Position numbers and translations under genes: made by a program. 19,453 nt of DNA from Bacillota bacterium (GTDB lineage: Bacteria > Bacillota > Clostridia > Christensenellales > Borkfalkiaceae). Positions 1 to 7,422 of this stretch are shown here, piece after piece (position 1 is the first letter of the stretch; the number at the start of each line of letters is the position of its first letter). A model generated the notes under the pieces. That model was not told the origin of the DNA. It made no database searches and was given only the letters and a program-made list of their open reading frames with translations. Location of the stretch: NCBI GenBank assembly GCA_021768985.1, contig JAETTR010000007.1:1-19453 (forward strand). The letters are read 5' to 3'.

Positions 1-1059
1 ATCCCGAAAGGCGGGAATCTTTTCGCGCCCATGCATCTGCCCGTCTTTATCACGGGGTTTCTTTGCGGACCCATGTACGGCGCGTTGATCGGGCTCGTCT
101 GCCCGCTCATGTCCTGCCTGTTCACGGGGATGCCCACCGTCGCTTTTTTGCCGAATATGATGGCGGAGCTGCTCGTTTACGGTACGGCTTCCAGCGTATT
201 CTTCCGCGTCATCAAGACGGGCAAATTCAAGCTGGACGTGTTTCTGACGCTGATTTGCAGTATGCTTCTGGGCAGGATCGTCGGCGGGTGCGTGGCGTAT
301 CTGTTGTATCTCGGCGGAACGCGCGCACAATATTCCTGGGCGATCTTTTTTACCGGCTATTTCGTGACCTGCTGGCCCGCGATCGTCATACAGATTCTGT
401 TGATCCCCACGATCGTGACGCTTGCGAAGAAGTGCCGCTTCATCCGCGAAAGCGATCGGTATCTCGACCCCGCTCACCACAGCAAAAATATCGTTAAGCA
501 GAAAGCGTTTTTTAACGGGCTTGCCGAAAATTGGCGGAAGGGCGGCGGAATCGATCCCGCCGTGCTGGACGCGTTCTTTCGGGACGTGAGTCTGCCGCGC
601 GACGGGAGAGTGCTCGACGTCGGTTGCGGAACGGGGGTGATCGACGGCTATCTGCTCGCGAAATGCCGCGCGGTCGACGCGGTCGACGTATCCGAAAAGA
701 TGATCGAGCGCGCGCGGGCGAGTCATCCCGAAGCCAATTATTACATCGCGGATTTCTACGAATTCACTGCCGATGAGCCCTATGACTGCATCGTCGTGTT
801 CGACGCGTATCCGCATTTTCTCGATAAAGACGCGTTTGCGGCGAAGGCGAACGCGCTGTTGAAGGACGGCGGAACGCTCTGGATTCTGTTCGACGAAAGC
901 CGCGAGCGGATAAACGGATATCATGCGGGACATCCGGAGGTTTCCGTGCCCCTTTTGTCCGCCGAAAAGGAGGGAAACCGGTTGAAGGAGTTCTTCGAAA
1001 TCGTTTATAAAATTGACGATTCCGCACATTATATTCTCGGTTTGAAGAAAAAAAATTAA
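1..1059 (+). CDS. ECF transporter S component fused to a SAM-dependent methyltransferase (5' partial)
   Basis: The reading frame is open to the left edge, so the true start lies outside the window; the ATG at 31 is internal. Window residues 1-155 are hydrophobic with several membrane spans. They carry the PMHLPVFITGFLCGP stretch typical of substrate-binding (S) subunits of energy-coupling-factor vitamin and metal importers (ThiW-like group). After a short basic linker, residues about 165-352 form a class I methyltransferase: motif I LDVGCGTG at 205-212, the acidic end of the second strand at VDAVDVS, and FDAYPHF further on. An S subunit normally works with a shared EcfT/EcfA module encoded elsewhere. 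I infer that the cytosolic methyltransferase acts on the imported compound or a derivative. The substrate is unknown. No clear terminator separates it from the next gene, which does have its own promoter. Confidence 0.8.
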   Translation: MPKGGNLFAPMHLPVFITGFLCGPMYGALIGLVCPLMSCLFTGMPTVAFLPNMMAELLVYGTASSVFFRVIKTGKFKLDVFLTLICSMLLGRIVGGCVAYLLYLGGTRAQYSWAIFFTGYFVTCWPAIVIQILLIPTIVTLAKKCRFIRESDRYLDPAHHSKNIVKQKAFFNGLAENWRKGGGIDPAVLDAFFRDVSLPRDGRVLDVGCGTGVIDGYLLAKCRAVDAVDVSEKMIERARASHPEANYYIADFYEFTADEPYDCIVVFDAYPHFLDKDAFAAKANALLKDGGTLWILFDESRERINGYHAGHPEVSVPLLSAEKEGNRLKEFFEIVYKIDDSAHYILGLKKKN

Positions 1060-1089
1060 AATAAGCGAAAAAATTTTTCAAAATAAGTA

Positions 1090-1118
1090 TTTACTTTTTG
1101 ATTGAAAAGGAGTATGAT
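1090..1118 (+). promoter_or_regulatory. Sigma-A promoter of the PAI-hypB-hypA operon
   Basis: TTTACT (1090-1095) and TATGAT (1113-1118) are separated by exactly 17 bp, a good housekeeping-type promoter. It lies 47 bp upstream of the AAGGAG-preceded start at 1165. The expected start point is near 1125, giving a leader of about 40 nt. This would start transcription of the flavoenzyme, hypB, Fe-S flavoprotein and hypA genes. Confidence 0.65.
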
Positions 1119-1164
1119 ATATAAGGAAAAAATGCAGTTTGAACTGTATGATAAGGAGATAGCT

Positions 1165-2547
1165 ATGAAGGATAAAGACATCAGAATTTGCATTATCGGC
1201 GGCGGACCCGCCGGAACGAGCGCGGCAATGTATCTCGAAAAAAGCGGATACGACAACTACGTCATCTACGAAAAGACCGACCGCGTCGGCGGCAAGGCTT
1301 TTTCGCCCATGATGAAGTGTAAGACGGCGGACGGAAAGTGGGAGGACAGAACGATCGAGATGGGCGCGGTCATGGGTTGCGACACCTATTTCGCCGTTCA
1401 GGAATGCGAAGAGTTCGGCGGCGCCACCCACCTTGACGGACCTCCCATGGGTCGCCGTTTCATGATGACGGACGGCACGCCGCAGAAGTCTTCCAAGCTT
1501 GCGCTTTTGAAGAAGTTCATGAAGATGAAGAAGCTCAACAAGCTTCTCAATAAGAAATATTACGGCTATGACGTCAACGGACACCGCGGCGTCGCGCAGG
1601 GAAAATACGAGGGGCTGTGCCCTTCCCCCAAGATGAAACTGAAACACATCGAGGGCGTGAACCCCAACCTCAAGGATCTGTCCATGCCCTTCTCCGAGTT
1701 TCTGAAGAAGAATAAGTGCGAGGACGCGACGCTCGTCTGGAAGGGACCGTTCACCTCCTTCGGTTACGGCTACTTCGACGAGATTCCTGCGGCGTACGTT
1801 CTGAAATATCTCGACGCGTTCACCGTTCAGCAGTTCCTCTCCACGGGCAAGCTCTGGACGTGGAGAAACGGAACGCAGTCCATCTGGGAGGGGGTGAACA
1901 GTCACCTCAAACACCCCGCGCTTCTCAATTCCGAGGTGACCGGAGTCGAGCGCAAGGACGGAAAGGTGTTCGTAACGGTGAACGGCAAGGTGGAGGAGTT
2001 CGACAAGCTCATCATCTGCACGCCGCTCGAGCTGTTCCTGAAGTACGGCGATCCCAGAGAGGAAGAGAAGGAGCTGTTCTCCAAGATCGTACATAAGGAA
2101 TACTTCACGATGGCGGTGAGAACGGACGAAGGCAACTGCCCCGATATCTCTTACTACTTCTTCGAAAACATGACGAACGAAACGCGCGGGCACCTGATGG
2201 TGTTCTACCATCGCTGGCCGCAGACCGAAATTACCGATCAGCCGCTCGTTACCTTTACGTTGCGCAACCACGAGGGCATGGAGGACGTACCCTTCGAAAC
2301 GGCGCGCGACACGACCCTCGCGGATATGACCAAGTGCGGTCTGCCCGTCGCCGAAACCGAACGGATCGACGACTGGTATTACTTCCCGCACGTCTCCTCC
2401 AAGGACTACGCCGACGGCTGGTACGACAAGGTCGAAGCGATGCAGGGCAAGGACAATACCTTCTATGCGGGCGAAGTCATGTCGTTCGGCGACATGGAAG
2501 AAACGGTCGAGTACAGCCGCGACCTCGTTCGCAGATTCTTCGATTAA
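1165..2547 (+). CDS. Polyenoic fatty acid isomerase-like FAD flavoenzyme
   Basis: A 460-residue flavoprotein. It has an N-terminal dinucleotide fold (G12-G14-G17, acidic E36 for the ADP ribose, then RVGGK at 40-44) and an amine-oxidase-type C-terminal FAD segment NTFYAGEVMSFGDMEE. From memory it resembles Cutibacterium acnes PAI, which shifts a linoleate double bond to give 10,12-conjugated linoleic acid, along most of its length: EMGAVMG, PFTSFGYGYFDEIPAAYVLKYLD, YHRWP, WYYFPHVSS. PAI substrate-pocket residues Arg88, Phe168 and Phe193 align with R97, F199 and F224. It is about 36 residues longer than PAI, with extra lysine-rich sequence around 110-165. I chose the ATG at 1165 because AAGGAG (1153-1158) precedes it and the Rossmann fold follows at once; the upstream TTG at 1102 sits inside the promoter and leader. 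The role is inferred: isomerase or related oxidoreductase on unsaturated fatty acids. An unrelated amine-oxidase-fold activity is possible. Confidence 0.8.
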   Translation: MKDKDIRICIIGGGPAGTSAAMYLEKSGYDNYVIYEKTDRVGGKAFSPMMKCKTADGKWEDRTIEMGAVMGCDTYFAVQECEEFGGATHLDGPPMGRRFMMTDGTPQKSSKLALLKKFMKMKKLNKLLNKKYYGYDVNGHRGVAQGKYEGLCPSPKMKLKHIEGVNPNLKDLSMPFSEFLKKNKCEDATLVWKGPFTSFGYGYFDEIPAAYVLKYLDAFTVQQFLSTGKLWTWRNGTQSIWEGVNSHLKHPALLNSEVTGVERKDGKVFVTVNGKVEEFDKLIICTPLELFLKYGDPREEEKELFSKIVHKEYFTMAVRTDEGNCPDISYYFFENMTNETRGHLMVFYHRWPQTEITDQPLVTFTLRNHEGMEDVPFETARDTTLADMTKCGLPVAETERIDDWYYFPHVSSKDYADGWYDKVEAMQGKDNTFYAGEVMSFGDMEETVEYSRDLVRRFFD

Positions 2548-2578
2548 ACGCAAATAAAAAGAACGCGGAAAGGCGGTT

Positions 2579-3319
2579 ATGGGCAAGGTAAGGACGATTG
2601 TTTTACAAAAGGGCGTGTTCGACGACAACGATGCCGAAGCACGGAAATTGACAGACGAGCTCAAAGAAAAGGGCACGTTTCTGATCAACGTGATGTCCTC
2701 GCCGGGCGCGGGCAAGACGACGACTCTCGTTTCGCTCGTGAACCGCCTGAAACAAAATCTGAAAATCGGCGTCATGGAAGCGGATATCGATTCCGATATC
2801 GACGCGGTGCGCGTGGCGGACAAAACGGGCTGTAAATCTATACAGCTCCATACGGGCGGCATGTGCCATCTCGACGCCGCCATGACGCGGCAGGGGATCG
2901 ACGGGTTGGACGAAAAATTGGACCTGATCTTTCTCGAAAACGTCGGCAACCTTGTCTGTCCCGCCGAATTCGATACCGGCGCGCATCTCGACGCGGTGAT
3001 TCTTTCGGTTCCCGAAGGCGACGACAAGCCGCTGAAATATCCACTCGTATTCGAAAAATGCGGGCTGGTGATCGTCAATAAAATCGACGCGTCGGACTAT
3101 TTTTCGTTCGATATGGAACGGTGCCGGCGCAACGTTCTCTCGCGCAATCCGAAAGCGGCGGTGTTCCCCGTTTCGGCAAAGACGGGGGAGGGAATGGAAG
3201 AACTTACGGATTATCTATTAAAAATCATCAACGGCAAGGAGAAAACGGAATGCCCGAGCAAAACGATCAAATCATCAGCAAGCATCAAGGCGAGAAAAAT
3301 CCCGACAAACGCTACATAA
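2579..3319 (+). CDS. hypB: Hydrogenase/nickel-enzyme maturation GTPase HypB
   Basis: HypB is a GTPase that delivers nickel, with HypA, to nickel enzymes, classically [NiFe] hydrogenase. The 246-residue product has the P-loop SSPGAGKTT (K46), the HypB-specific LENVGNLVCPAEFD segment as switch region, NKID at 167-170 for guanine specificity, and the paired metal ligands C96-H97 in MCHLDA. The N-terminal CxxCGC high-affinity nickel site of E. coli HypB and the His-rich stretch of other HypBs are absent, so this is the short form. The GTPase fold ends near residue 222 (LLKIINGK). The last 22 or so residues are a Lys/Ser-rich tail encoded inside the 70-bp overlap with the next gene. The start is an ATG preceded by AAAGGCGG, 31 bp after the PAI-like gene. 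Confidence 0.93.
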   Translation: MGKVRTIVLQKGVFDDNDAEARKLTDELKEKGTFLINVMSSPGAGKTTTLVSLVNRLKQNLKIGVMEADIDSDIDAVRVADKTGCKSIQLHTGGMCHLDAAMTRQGIDGLDEKLDLIFLENVGNLVCPAEFDTGAHLDAVILSVPEGDDKPLKYPLVFEKCGLVIVNKIDASDYFSFDMERCRRNVLSRNPKAAVFPVSAKTGEGMEELTDYLLKIINGKEKTECPSKTIKSSASIKARKIPTNAT

Positions 3320-6120
3320 AGCTTGGTAAAAAAATTACGGACGTCGTGCCGCACAAGCTGTTCGGCGTGAAGTCCGACGACCCCGAATACTGGGGCTTGA
3401 AAGAGGTCCTGACCCCCGAAATGTGCGACGTTGCGAACAAAATGAAGCTTCGCAAATTCTACACGTTCGAAAAGCTTCTGAAAATGAACAAGGGGTACGA
3501 GCCCGCGGCGTTGCAAAAGCTGCTCGACGAAATGTCGTACATCGGGATTTTGGAATACGACTACGGCGACAACTACGACCACTACGGCGAGCTGAAGGAC
3601 AAACCGCGTATCAGAAGATACCGCGTGCCCTTTTTCGTGCCCGGTTCGGCGGAGCTCTTCAACTCGTCGGTCGACCGGATCGAGAAAAATCCCGCGGTGA
3701 CCTCCTTCTTCGAGAGAATGACCTTTATCCCGCTCGCGGGAATCACCCAGATGATTCCGCCCGGCGGCGACGGCATCGGTATGCACGTAATCCCCGTCGA
3801 ACAGGCGATCAACGCCGAAAACAAGTCGGTCGATCTCGAACATATCTCCTATTGGCTGAAAAAGTACGAGGGGCACATCTCCGCGGGGATCTGTTCCTGC
3901 CGCGCTTCCCGCGCGGTGCTCGGCGACGGTTGTACGGACGACGTGGACGACTGGTGCATTCAGCTCGGCGATATGGCGGATTACACCGTGGAAACGGGCC
4001 GCGCGCACTATATCACGAAGGAGCGCGCGCTCGAGATTCTGGAGCTTGCCGAAAAGAACGGCTACGTGCATCAGATCACGAACATCGACGGCGAAAACAA
4101 GATCTTCGATATCTGCAACTGCAACGTAAAAATTTGCAACGCGCTTCGGACTTCCATGCTGTTCAACACGCCGAATCTGTCGCGCAGCGCGTACACCGCC
4201 AAGGTGGAACGAGACAAGTGCGTCGCCTGCGGAAAGTGCGTGGAAGTATGCCCCGCAGGCGCGGTGAAGCTGGGGCAGAAGCTCTGCCATAAAAACGGCA
4301 AGGAAGTGAAGTATCCCCACGCGCCCCTGCCCGACAACAACAAGTGGGGACCGTATGCCTGGGACGAGGAATACCGCGACACCGCCCGCCTTTCCAATAC
4401 GTACGAAAGCGGAAGCGCGCCCTGCAAAGCGGCGTGCCCCGCGCACGTTCCCGTGCAGGCGTATCTGAAGCTGGCGCACGACGGAAAGTATCGGGAAGCG
4501 CTCGCCATGATCAAGACGGAGAACCCCTTCCCCGCGGTGTGCGGCAGGGTCTGCAATAAGCGGTGCGAGCTCGCCTGCACCCGCGGCGATATCGACTCGC
4601 CCGTTTCGATCGACGCGGTCAAGAAATTCGTCGCCGATCTGGAAATCAAGTCCGATCAACGCTTCGTGCCCGAAAAGGTCGTACAGTCCGTTCACGGCAA
4701 GTTCGACGAAAAGATCGCGATTATCGGCGGCGGACCCGCGGGCTTGAGCGCGGCGTACTATCTCGCGCAGATGGGGTATCGCCCCACCGTTTTCGAAAAG
4801 AATCCCGTCGCGGGCGGTATGCTGACGTACGGCATTCCCACTTATAAACTCGAAAAGGACGTGATCGCTTCCGAAATCGAAGTCATCGAAAAGCTCGGCG
4901 TCGAGATCAGGTGCAACATCGAGGTGGGGAAGGATATCACGATCGCGCAATTGAAAGAGCAGGGTTATAAGGCGTTCTACATAGCCATAGGCTGTCAGGG
5001 CGGCAGGCGACCGGGCGTTGCGAACGACGGGGCGAAGGGCTGCGAAATCGCCGTCGAATATCTGCGCAAGAGCTTTGACAAAAAGGAGAAATTCACGGGG
5101 AACGTGGTGGTCGTGGGCGGCGGAAACGTGGCGATCGACTGCGCGCGCAACGCGCATCGGCTCGGCGCGAAGAGCGTCGGCATGTACTGTCTGGAAACGA
5201 GAGAGACGATGCCTGCAAGCCCCGATGAGATACGGGAAGCCGAGGAAGAGAACGTCGCAATGAATCCTTCCTGGGGACCCAAGGAAATCAAAATCGACGA
5301 CAAGGGGGAGGTCTGCGGCATTGTGTTCAAAAAATGTCTGCGGACGATCGACCCCGAAACCAAGGCGTTCTCGCCCGTATACGACGAAAACGAGACGCTC
5401 GAAGTGGCTGCCGATCGGATCGTGTTCGCGATCGGTCAGGCGGTGGAATGGGGCAACCTTCTCGAAGGAACGAACGTGACCCTTCGGGGCGGGAAATACC
5501 CCGTCGCCGATCCGTTCACCTATCAGACCGCCGACCCCGATATCTTCGTCGGCGGCGACGTGTTCACCGGTCCCCGTTTCGTGATCGACGCGATCGCGCA
5601 GGGGCACGAGGCGGCGGAAAGCCTTCACCGTCACGTCCGTCCCCGTGCGCACATGACGATCGGCAGAGACAGAAGATACTATGCGACCCTCGACAAAGAG
5701 GACGTTACCTATCCTTCGTACGACAAGACGCCCCGACAGGTGGAAGAGGACGACAAGACGATCGATTGCAAAAACTCCTTCCGCGACGCGCACGGCACGC
5801 TGACCGAAGAGCAAGTCAGAGCCGAAACGAACAGATGCCTGTCCTGCGGCGCGTCCTACGTTGATCCGCATAAGTGTATCGGTTGCGGACTTTGCACGAC
5901 CCGTTGCGAGTTCGACGCCATTCATCTGGTACGCGATCATCCCAAGTGCACCACCATGCGCGTCGCCGAAAAGAAGGTGGGCGGCTTGCTCCGCTACGCG
6001 ACGAAGCGCGCGTTCAAGATCATCGGGCACAGCGGTTCGAAAGAGGCGCGCGGATTGCGGAAGAAACGCCGGATCTACAAGAAGGCAAAAAAACAAGCGG
6101 ATCGGGAAAAAGGGAAATAA
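3250..6120 (+). CDS. Multi-cluster iron-sulfur flavoprotein with GltD-like NAD(P)H oxidoreductase core
   Basis: The 956-residue product is an electron-transfer enzyme with four parts. (1) A novel-looking N-terminal domain to about 300, ending in an Fe-S motif with cysteines 215, 217 (CSCR), 228, 236, 289, 291 and 296. (2) A ferredoxin-type [4Fe-4S] site, C324xxCxxCxxxC334P. (3) The GltD/NfnL/dihydropyrimidine dehydrogenase module: Cys-rich entry domain (392, 396, 431, 435, 439, 443), FAD fold GGGPAG at 493-498, NAD(P) fold GGGNVA at 623-628 and the GGDVFTGP closing motif. (4) A C-terminal Fe-S domain with C863, C866, C876, C879, C882, C886 and C900, then a very basic tail. Family knowledge says such cores pass electrons between NAD(P)H and ferredoxin or a partner; the partner here is unknown. 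The ATG at 3250 is chosen over 3121 because AAGGAG (3236-3241) precedes it and 3121 lies deep in hypB. It overlaps hypB by 70 bp. Confidence 0.85.
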   Translation: MPEQNDQIISKHQGEKNPDKRYIKLGKKITDVVPHKLFGVKSDDPEYWGLKEVLTPEMCDVANKMKLRKFYTFEKLLKMNKGYEPAALQKLLDEMSYIGILEYDYGDNYDHYGELKDKPRIRRYRVPFFVPGSAELFNSSVDRIEKNPAVTSFFERMTFIPLAGITQMIPPGGDGIGMHVIPVEQAINAENKSVDLEHISYWLKKYEGHISAGICSCRASRAVLGDGCTDDVDDWCIQLGDMADYTVETGRAHYITKERALEILELAEKNGYVHQITNIDGENKIFDICNCNVKICNALRTSMLFNTPNLSRSAYTAKVERDKCVACGKCVEVCPAGAVKLGQKLCHKNGKEVKYPHAPLPDNNKWGPYAWDEEYRDTARLSNTYESGSAPCKAACPAHVPVQAYLKLAHDGKYREALAMIKTENPFPAVCGRVCNKRCELACTRGDIDSPVSIDAVKKFVADLEIKSDQRFVPEKVVQSVHGKFDEKIAIIGGGPAGLSAAYYLAQMGYRPTVFEKNPVAGGMLTYGIPTYKLEKDVIASEIEVIEKLGVEIRCNIEVGKDITIAQLKEQGYKAFYIAIGCQGGRRPGVANDGAKGCEIAVEYLRKSFDKKEKFTGNVVVVGGGNVAIDCARNAHRLGAKSVGMYCLETRETMPASPDEIREAEEENVAMNPSWGPKEIKIDDKGEVCGIVFKKCLRTIDPETKAFSPVYDENETLEVAADRIVFAIGQAVEWGNLLEGTNVTLRGGKYPVADPFTYQTADPDIFVGGDVFTGPRFVIDAIAQGHEAAESLHRHVRPRAHMTIGRDRRYYATLDKEDVTYPSYDKTPRQVEEDDKTIDCKNSFRDAHGTLTEEQVRAETNRCLSCGASYVDPHKCIGCGLCTTRCEFDAIHLVRDHPKCTTMRVAEKKVGGLLRYATKRAFKIIGHSGSKEARGLRKKRRIYKKAKKQADREKGK

Positions 6121-6464
6121 TGCACGAACTCGGGATTGTAATGCACGTGATCAAGCAGGTGGAGGAAGTCGCCGAAGAAAATAAGGCGGAACGGGTAATC
6201 GCACTGAATATGGAGGTCGGCGAGGTCTCTTCGGTCGTGCCCGATCTGTTCCGCGACTGTTTCGACTGGGCGAAGAAAAAGACGAAGTTCATGCAGGATA
6301 CGCAGTTGAACCTGATCGTGTTGGAAGCGATTTCGTATTGCGAGCATTGCAAACGGACGTACAAGACGACCGCTTATGCGAAAACTTGCCCTTTTTGCGG
6401 AAAGGACGATACCTATCTGGTGACGGGCAACGAAATCAATATCAAGGACATCGAGGTTCGGTGA
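6120..6464 (+). CDS. hypA: Nickel metallochaperone HypA
   Basis: The 114-residue product matches HypA in length. It begins MHE, whose His2 and Glu3 bind nickel, and it carries the structural zinc site C74xxC77 and C90xxC93. HypA takes nickel to the target enzyme precursor together with HypB. Its ATG overlaps the TAA of the preceding iron-sulfur flavoprotein gene by one base, which implies translational coupling. Its start is therefore hidden inside a longer frame that begins in the upstream gene. No HypC, D, E, F or hydrogenase subunit lies in the window, so the client could be encoded elsewhere or could be a non-hydrogenase nickel enzyme. It is the last gene of the operon. Confidence 0.93.
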   Translation: MHELGIVMHVIKQVEEVAEENKAERVIALNMEVGEVSSVVPDLFRDCFDWAKKKTKFMQDTQLNLIVLEAISYCEHCKRTYKTTAYAKTCPFCGKDDTYLVTGNEINIKDIEVR

Positions 6465-6476
6465 ACGAACCCAAGC

Positions 6477-6513
6477 AAAAAGACCGCTTTCGTCGGAAAG
6501 CGGTCTTTTTTTA
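6477..6513. terminator. Bidirectional rho-independent terminator
   Basis: The stem AGACCGCTTTC / GAAAGCGGTCT (6481-6491 with 6496-6506) has a GTCG loop. It is flanked by AAAA on the left and a run of seven T on the right. It ends the hypA operon on the plus strand and serves the convergent AraC-family gene on the minus strand, where the A run reads as T. Confidence 0.93.
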
Positions 6514-6530
6514 TCGTTCCGAAGCCCGTT

Positions 6531-7337
6531 TCAGCCGTGTTTGGCGGAAGGGGTGTCTTTGAGATATTTTTTATACAGTCTGTAAAAGGTGGAATAATCG
6601 GAAAAGCCCAACCGCTTGCTCGCTTCGGTGGGGGTGATTTTTTCATCGCGGATCATCTCTTCGGCAAGATAAATCTTTTTTTGTTTGACGTAATCCATCA
6701 AGCCGATCTTCATATAGGAAGCGAAGATCTGCGACAGATAGCTCGGGTTCAGGAAGGTATAATCCGCAAGGATTTTCAGGCTCAACGGCTCGTGGATATG
6801 CTCGTTGATGCAGGTTAAAATTTGCGTGATCGTGGGGTTCAGCATGCGCGAGGAAGCCGGCGATTTCTGCGAATATTTCAATTCCATTAAAAGGCGGTTC
6901 AGAAAGAGCTGTATGAGCAGCGCGGCGTCGCTCTGTTCATAGACGGAAAGACTTCGTTCCACATCTGCTAAAAGGGGCGAAAATTTCGCTTCGTCCCAGT
7001 AGAATGGATTGTTCCCCGCGTCGAGCAGGGAGTGCAGCTCGGGGTAGATGAAGAGCCGTTCGAAGTTGATGACCAGCCGTTTGTACGGATGATCGGAATC
7101 CCGTATCGCGGCGTAGTGATAGGTATGCGGCGATATGAGCAGAATCGTATCGGGGTGCATCTGATAGACTCTGTCCTCAAGCACGAAATCCGTGTCCCCG
7201 TCGAAGAACACGTAAAGCTCGTACCGCGAATGGTTGTGGCGGTAATAATCGTCCCGTTTTATGTTAGAATCAGAAGCGTGTGCAAAGTAAAAATTTTTGA
7301 ATTGATAAGTATGATTGAAAGATTTTAACGTACCCAT
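6531..7337 (-). CDS. AraC-family transcriptional regulator
   Basis: The 268-residue product has an N-terminal cupin-type sensor domain, with His-rich RHNHSRYELYVFFDG and SPHTYHYA as jelly-roll strands. Its C-terminal double helix-turn-helix has a first HTH around SLKILADYTFLNPSYLSQIF and a second around TEASKRLGFSDYSTFYRLYKK, the usual AraC/XylS arrangement. It is divergent from the KDG/KDPG genes, so I infer that it controls them in response to a sugar acid or uronide. The ATG at 7337 is the only plausible start. It lies just 6 nt after a TATAAT, with no Shine-Dalgarno sequence, which suggests a leaderless mRNA. The inducer cannot be told from sequence. Confidence 0.9.
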   Translation of the reverse strand: MGTLKSFNHTYQFKNFYFAHASDSNIKRDDYYRHNHSRYELYVFFDGDTDFVLEDRVYQMHPDTILLISPHTYHYAAIRDSDHPYKRLVINFERLFIYPELHSLLDAGNNPFYWDEAKFSPLLADVERSLSVYEQSDAALLIQLFLNRLLMELKYSQKSPASSRMLNPTITQILTCINEHIHEPLSLKILADYTFLNPSYLSQIFASYMKIGLMDYVKQKKIYLAEEMIRDEKITPTEASKRLGFSDYSTFYRLYKKYLKDTPSAKHG

Positions 7338-7343
7338 ACCGAT

Positions 7344-7372
7344 ATTATAACATCAAATCTAATAAAATGCAA
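7344..7372 (-). promoter_or_regulatory. Promoter of the AraC-family gene, probably leaderless
   Basis: On the minus strand, TTGCAT (7372-7367) and TATAAT (7349-7344) are spaced 17 bp. Only six bases separate the -10 box from the start codon at 7337, so transcription should begin at or next to the A of the ATG. The -35 box overlaps the first direct repeat at 7360-7370, consistent with autoregulation. Confidence 0.7.
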
Positions 7373-7401
7373 TGTATTCATAATAAAATGCTATTGACAT
7401 A
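7360..7401. repeat. Two abutting 21-bp direct repeats, likely AraC-family operator
   Basis: TAATAAAATGC occurs at 7360-7370 and again at 7381-7391. The two 21-bp units (7360-7380, 7381-7401) match at 15 of 21 positions. The 21-bp phasing puts both on one DNA face, as AraC-family proteins require. Unit 1 covers the -35 of the regulator gene and unit 2 overlaps the -35 (7394-7399) of the KDG operon, the typical position of a class II activator site. Confidence 0.65.
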
Positions 7402-7422
7402 GCAGAATTTGTATTCTATAAT
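7394..7422 (+). promoter_or_regulatory. Consensus sigma-A promoter of the KDG/KDPG operon
   Basis: A perfect TTGACA (7394-7399) and a perfect TATAAT (7417-7422) are separated by 17 bp. The start point is expected near 7429. An AAGGAGG ribosome binding site follows at 7441-7447. The promoter is intact even though the gene it once served first is truncated. Confidence 0.88.

Noticed and set aside
1064..1076. Short A/T palindrome after the S-subunit/methyltransferase gene
   Set aside because: It has no GC stem, so it is not a credible terminator.
1102..1164. Upstream TTG start for the PAI-like gene
   Set aside because: It falls between the -35 and -10 boxes of the operon promoter, so it would not be on the transcript.
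1078..3078. 666-residue minus-strand open frame
   Set aside because: It runs antisense across the PAI-like and hypB genes, has low-complexity composition and no recognisable motif. GC-rich codon bias leaves the opposite frame open.
3121..3249. Upstream extension of the Fe-S flavoprotein to an ATG at 3121
   Set aside because: It would overlap hypB by 199 bp, has no ribosome binding site, and encodes a low-complexity segment. The ATG at 3250 has AAGGAG at the right distance.
3211..6096. 961-residue minus-strand open frame
   Set aside because: It is the full antisense shadow of the Fe-S flavoprotein gene, Arg/His/Val-rich with no domain. The plus strand has clear motifs and ribosome binding sites.
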